NCBI RefSeq assembly: GCF_000517625.1
Contig: NZ_CP007055.1
Span: forward strand, 1,984,001-2,048,000
DNA length: 64,000 nt
DNA from: Halostagnicola larsenii XH-48
GTDB lineage: Archaea > Halobacteriota > Halobacteria > Halobacteriales > Natrialbaceae
Reading direction: 5' to 3'
Position 1 is the stretch's first letter; every line of letters begins with the position of its first letter. Position numbers and translations under genes: made by a program. The notes beneath the pieces were generated by a model. It saw only the letters and a program-made list of their open reading frames with translations, ran no database searches and had not been told where the DNA came from. Positions 63,651-64,000 of this stretch are shown here, piece after piece.

Positions 63651-64000
63651 GCGTCGGTTCTTCGCTCGTCTCAGGGAGTCTCCCATCGTCGTCGGACGAT
63701 TCGATTCCGAGCCGATCGCAGACGGTGACGAGACGCTCTCTGACCGCCGGCAGTTTACCGTCCGGGACGAGCGAGAGCGCTCCGCCCATCGCAACTCCTT
63801 CCTTGGCTTCCCCGGCACAGTATCGCTCCATCGCAACGTGGTCCGCCTCGTCGAAGCCGGGGTCGGTGACGGTCAACTCGCAGTTCAGGCGAAAGCAGGT
63901 CTCTCCGAGCGACCCGCCCTGTTCGTCGGCGACGAAGGACGTCGTCGCGATGGAGAGTTCGTCGTCGACCCCCGACCGGCGCAAGAGAGCGGCGACGGTC
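63640..64000 (-). CDS. unidentified cobalamin-cluster protein, N-terminus beyond window edge
   Basis: Open to the window end on the minus strand; 119 codons visible. Sequence TVAALLRRSGVDDELSIATT, then SLGETCFRLNCELTVTDPGF, RYCAGEAKEGVAMGGALSLV and VTVCDRLGIESSDDDGRLPE. I do not recognise the family. It overlaps cobD by 11 nt on the same strand, so it belongs to the cobalamin operon. Four Cys residues are present, without a clear metal-site spacing. Confidence 0.6.
   Translation of the reverse strand, partial: TVAALLRRSGVDDELSIATTSFVADEQGGSLGETCFRLNCELTVTDPGFDEADHVAMERYCAGEAKEGVAMGGALSLVPDGKLPAVRERLVTVCDRLGIESSDDDGRLPETSEEPTHGS

Overview
The window is chromosomal DNA from a haloarchaeon of the Natrialba/Natrinema/Haloterrigena kind. 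Evidence: high GC, strongly acidic proteins, an archaeal spc-type ribosomal operon with S4e, L32e, L19e and the RNase P protein Rnp1, TATA-box promoters with leaderless starts, an intron in elongator tRNA-Met, FtsZ2 with CdrS/CdrL, and archaeosortase and HMG-CoA synthase (mevalonate pathway) signatures. No CRISPR array, rRNA or intact insertion sequence was seen.

Layout. 1-9576: the 3' part of the large ribosomal operon on the plus strand, tightly packed: S3 (partial), L29, Rnp1, S17, L14, L24, S4e, L5, S14, S8, L6, L32e, L19e, L18, S5, L30, L15, SecY. 9750-16587: glycine decarboxylase subunits gcvPB/gcvPA, HMG-CoA synthase, a VTT-family membrane protein and two haloarchaeal proteins of unknown function. 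16711-20773: intron-containing tRNA-Met, a REC-PAS-PAS histidine kinase and an asparagine-synthase-like protein. 21317-26864: birA and gyrB-gyrA. 26961-33996: two regulators (one DtxR family), arginase, a type II NADH dehydrogenase, an acyltransferase, a pair of putative modified-base-binding proteins and two half-size EamA transporters. 34112-37645: tRNA-Pro and a cbf5-cmk-DUF106-adk cluster. 38510-42485: aa3-type terminal oxidase (coxB, fused coxAC, subunit IV). 43070-44646: tRNA-Val, a zinc ribbon protein and Rio2 kinase.

44958-47159 is the most unusual stretch. Two near-identical DtxR-type iron boxes sit at the promoters of two transcription units. The first unit begins with a 37-codon ORF that overlaps the start of a half-size flavoprotein. 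The second encodes a haloarchaeal protein of unknown function. 47203-53900 is housekeeping and unknowns: lipoate ligase-like, endonuclease IV, amphi-Trp, methyltransferase, hydrolase, MBL-like. 53062-56278 is the tRNA-thiolation and cell-division block ncsA / ftsZ2-cdrS-cdrL; the cdrS promoter carries repeated GTAAGAC operators. 56402-61482: tRNA-Tyr, a small zinc protein, a Tat/PGF-CTERM beta-propeller protein, an orphan short GlpA-like dehydrogenase and a DUF5789-type protein. 61618-64000: cobalamin salvage genes cbiZ and cobD plus a partial gene.

Where two starts were possible I chose ATG or GTG codons that overlap the previous stop (TGATG, ATGA), or that lie about 25-30 nt after a TATA-like element (leaderless).
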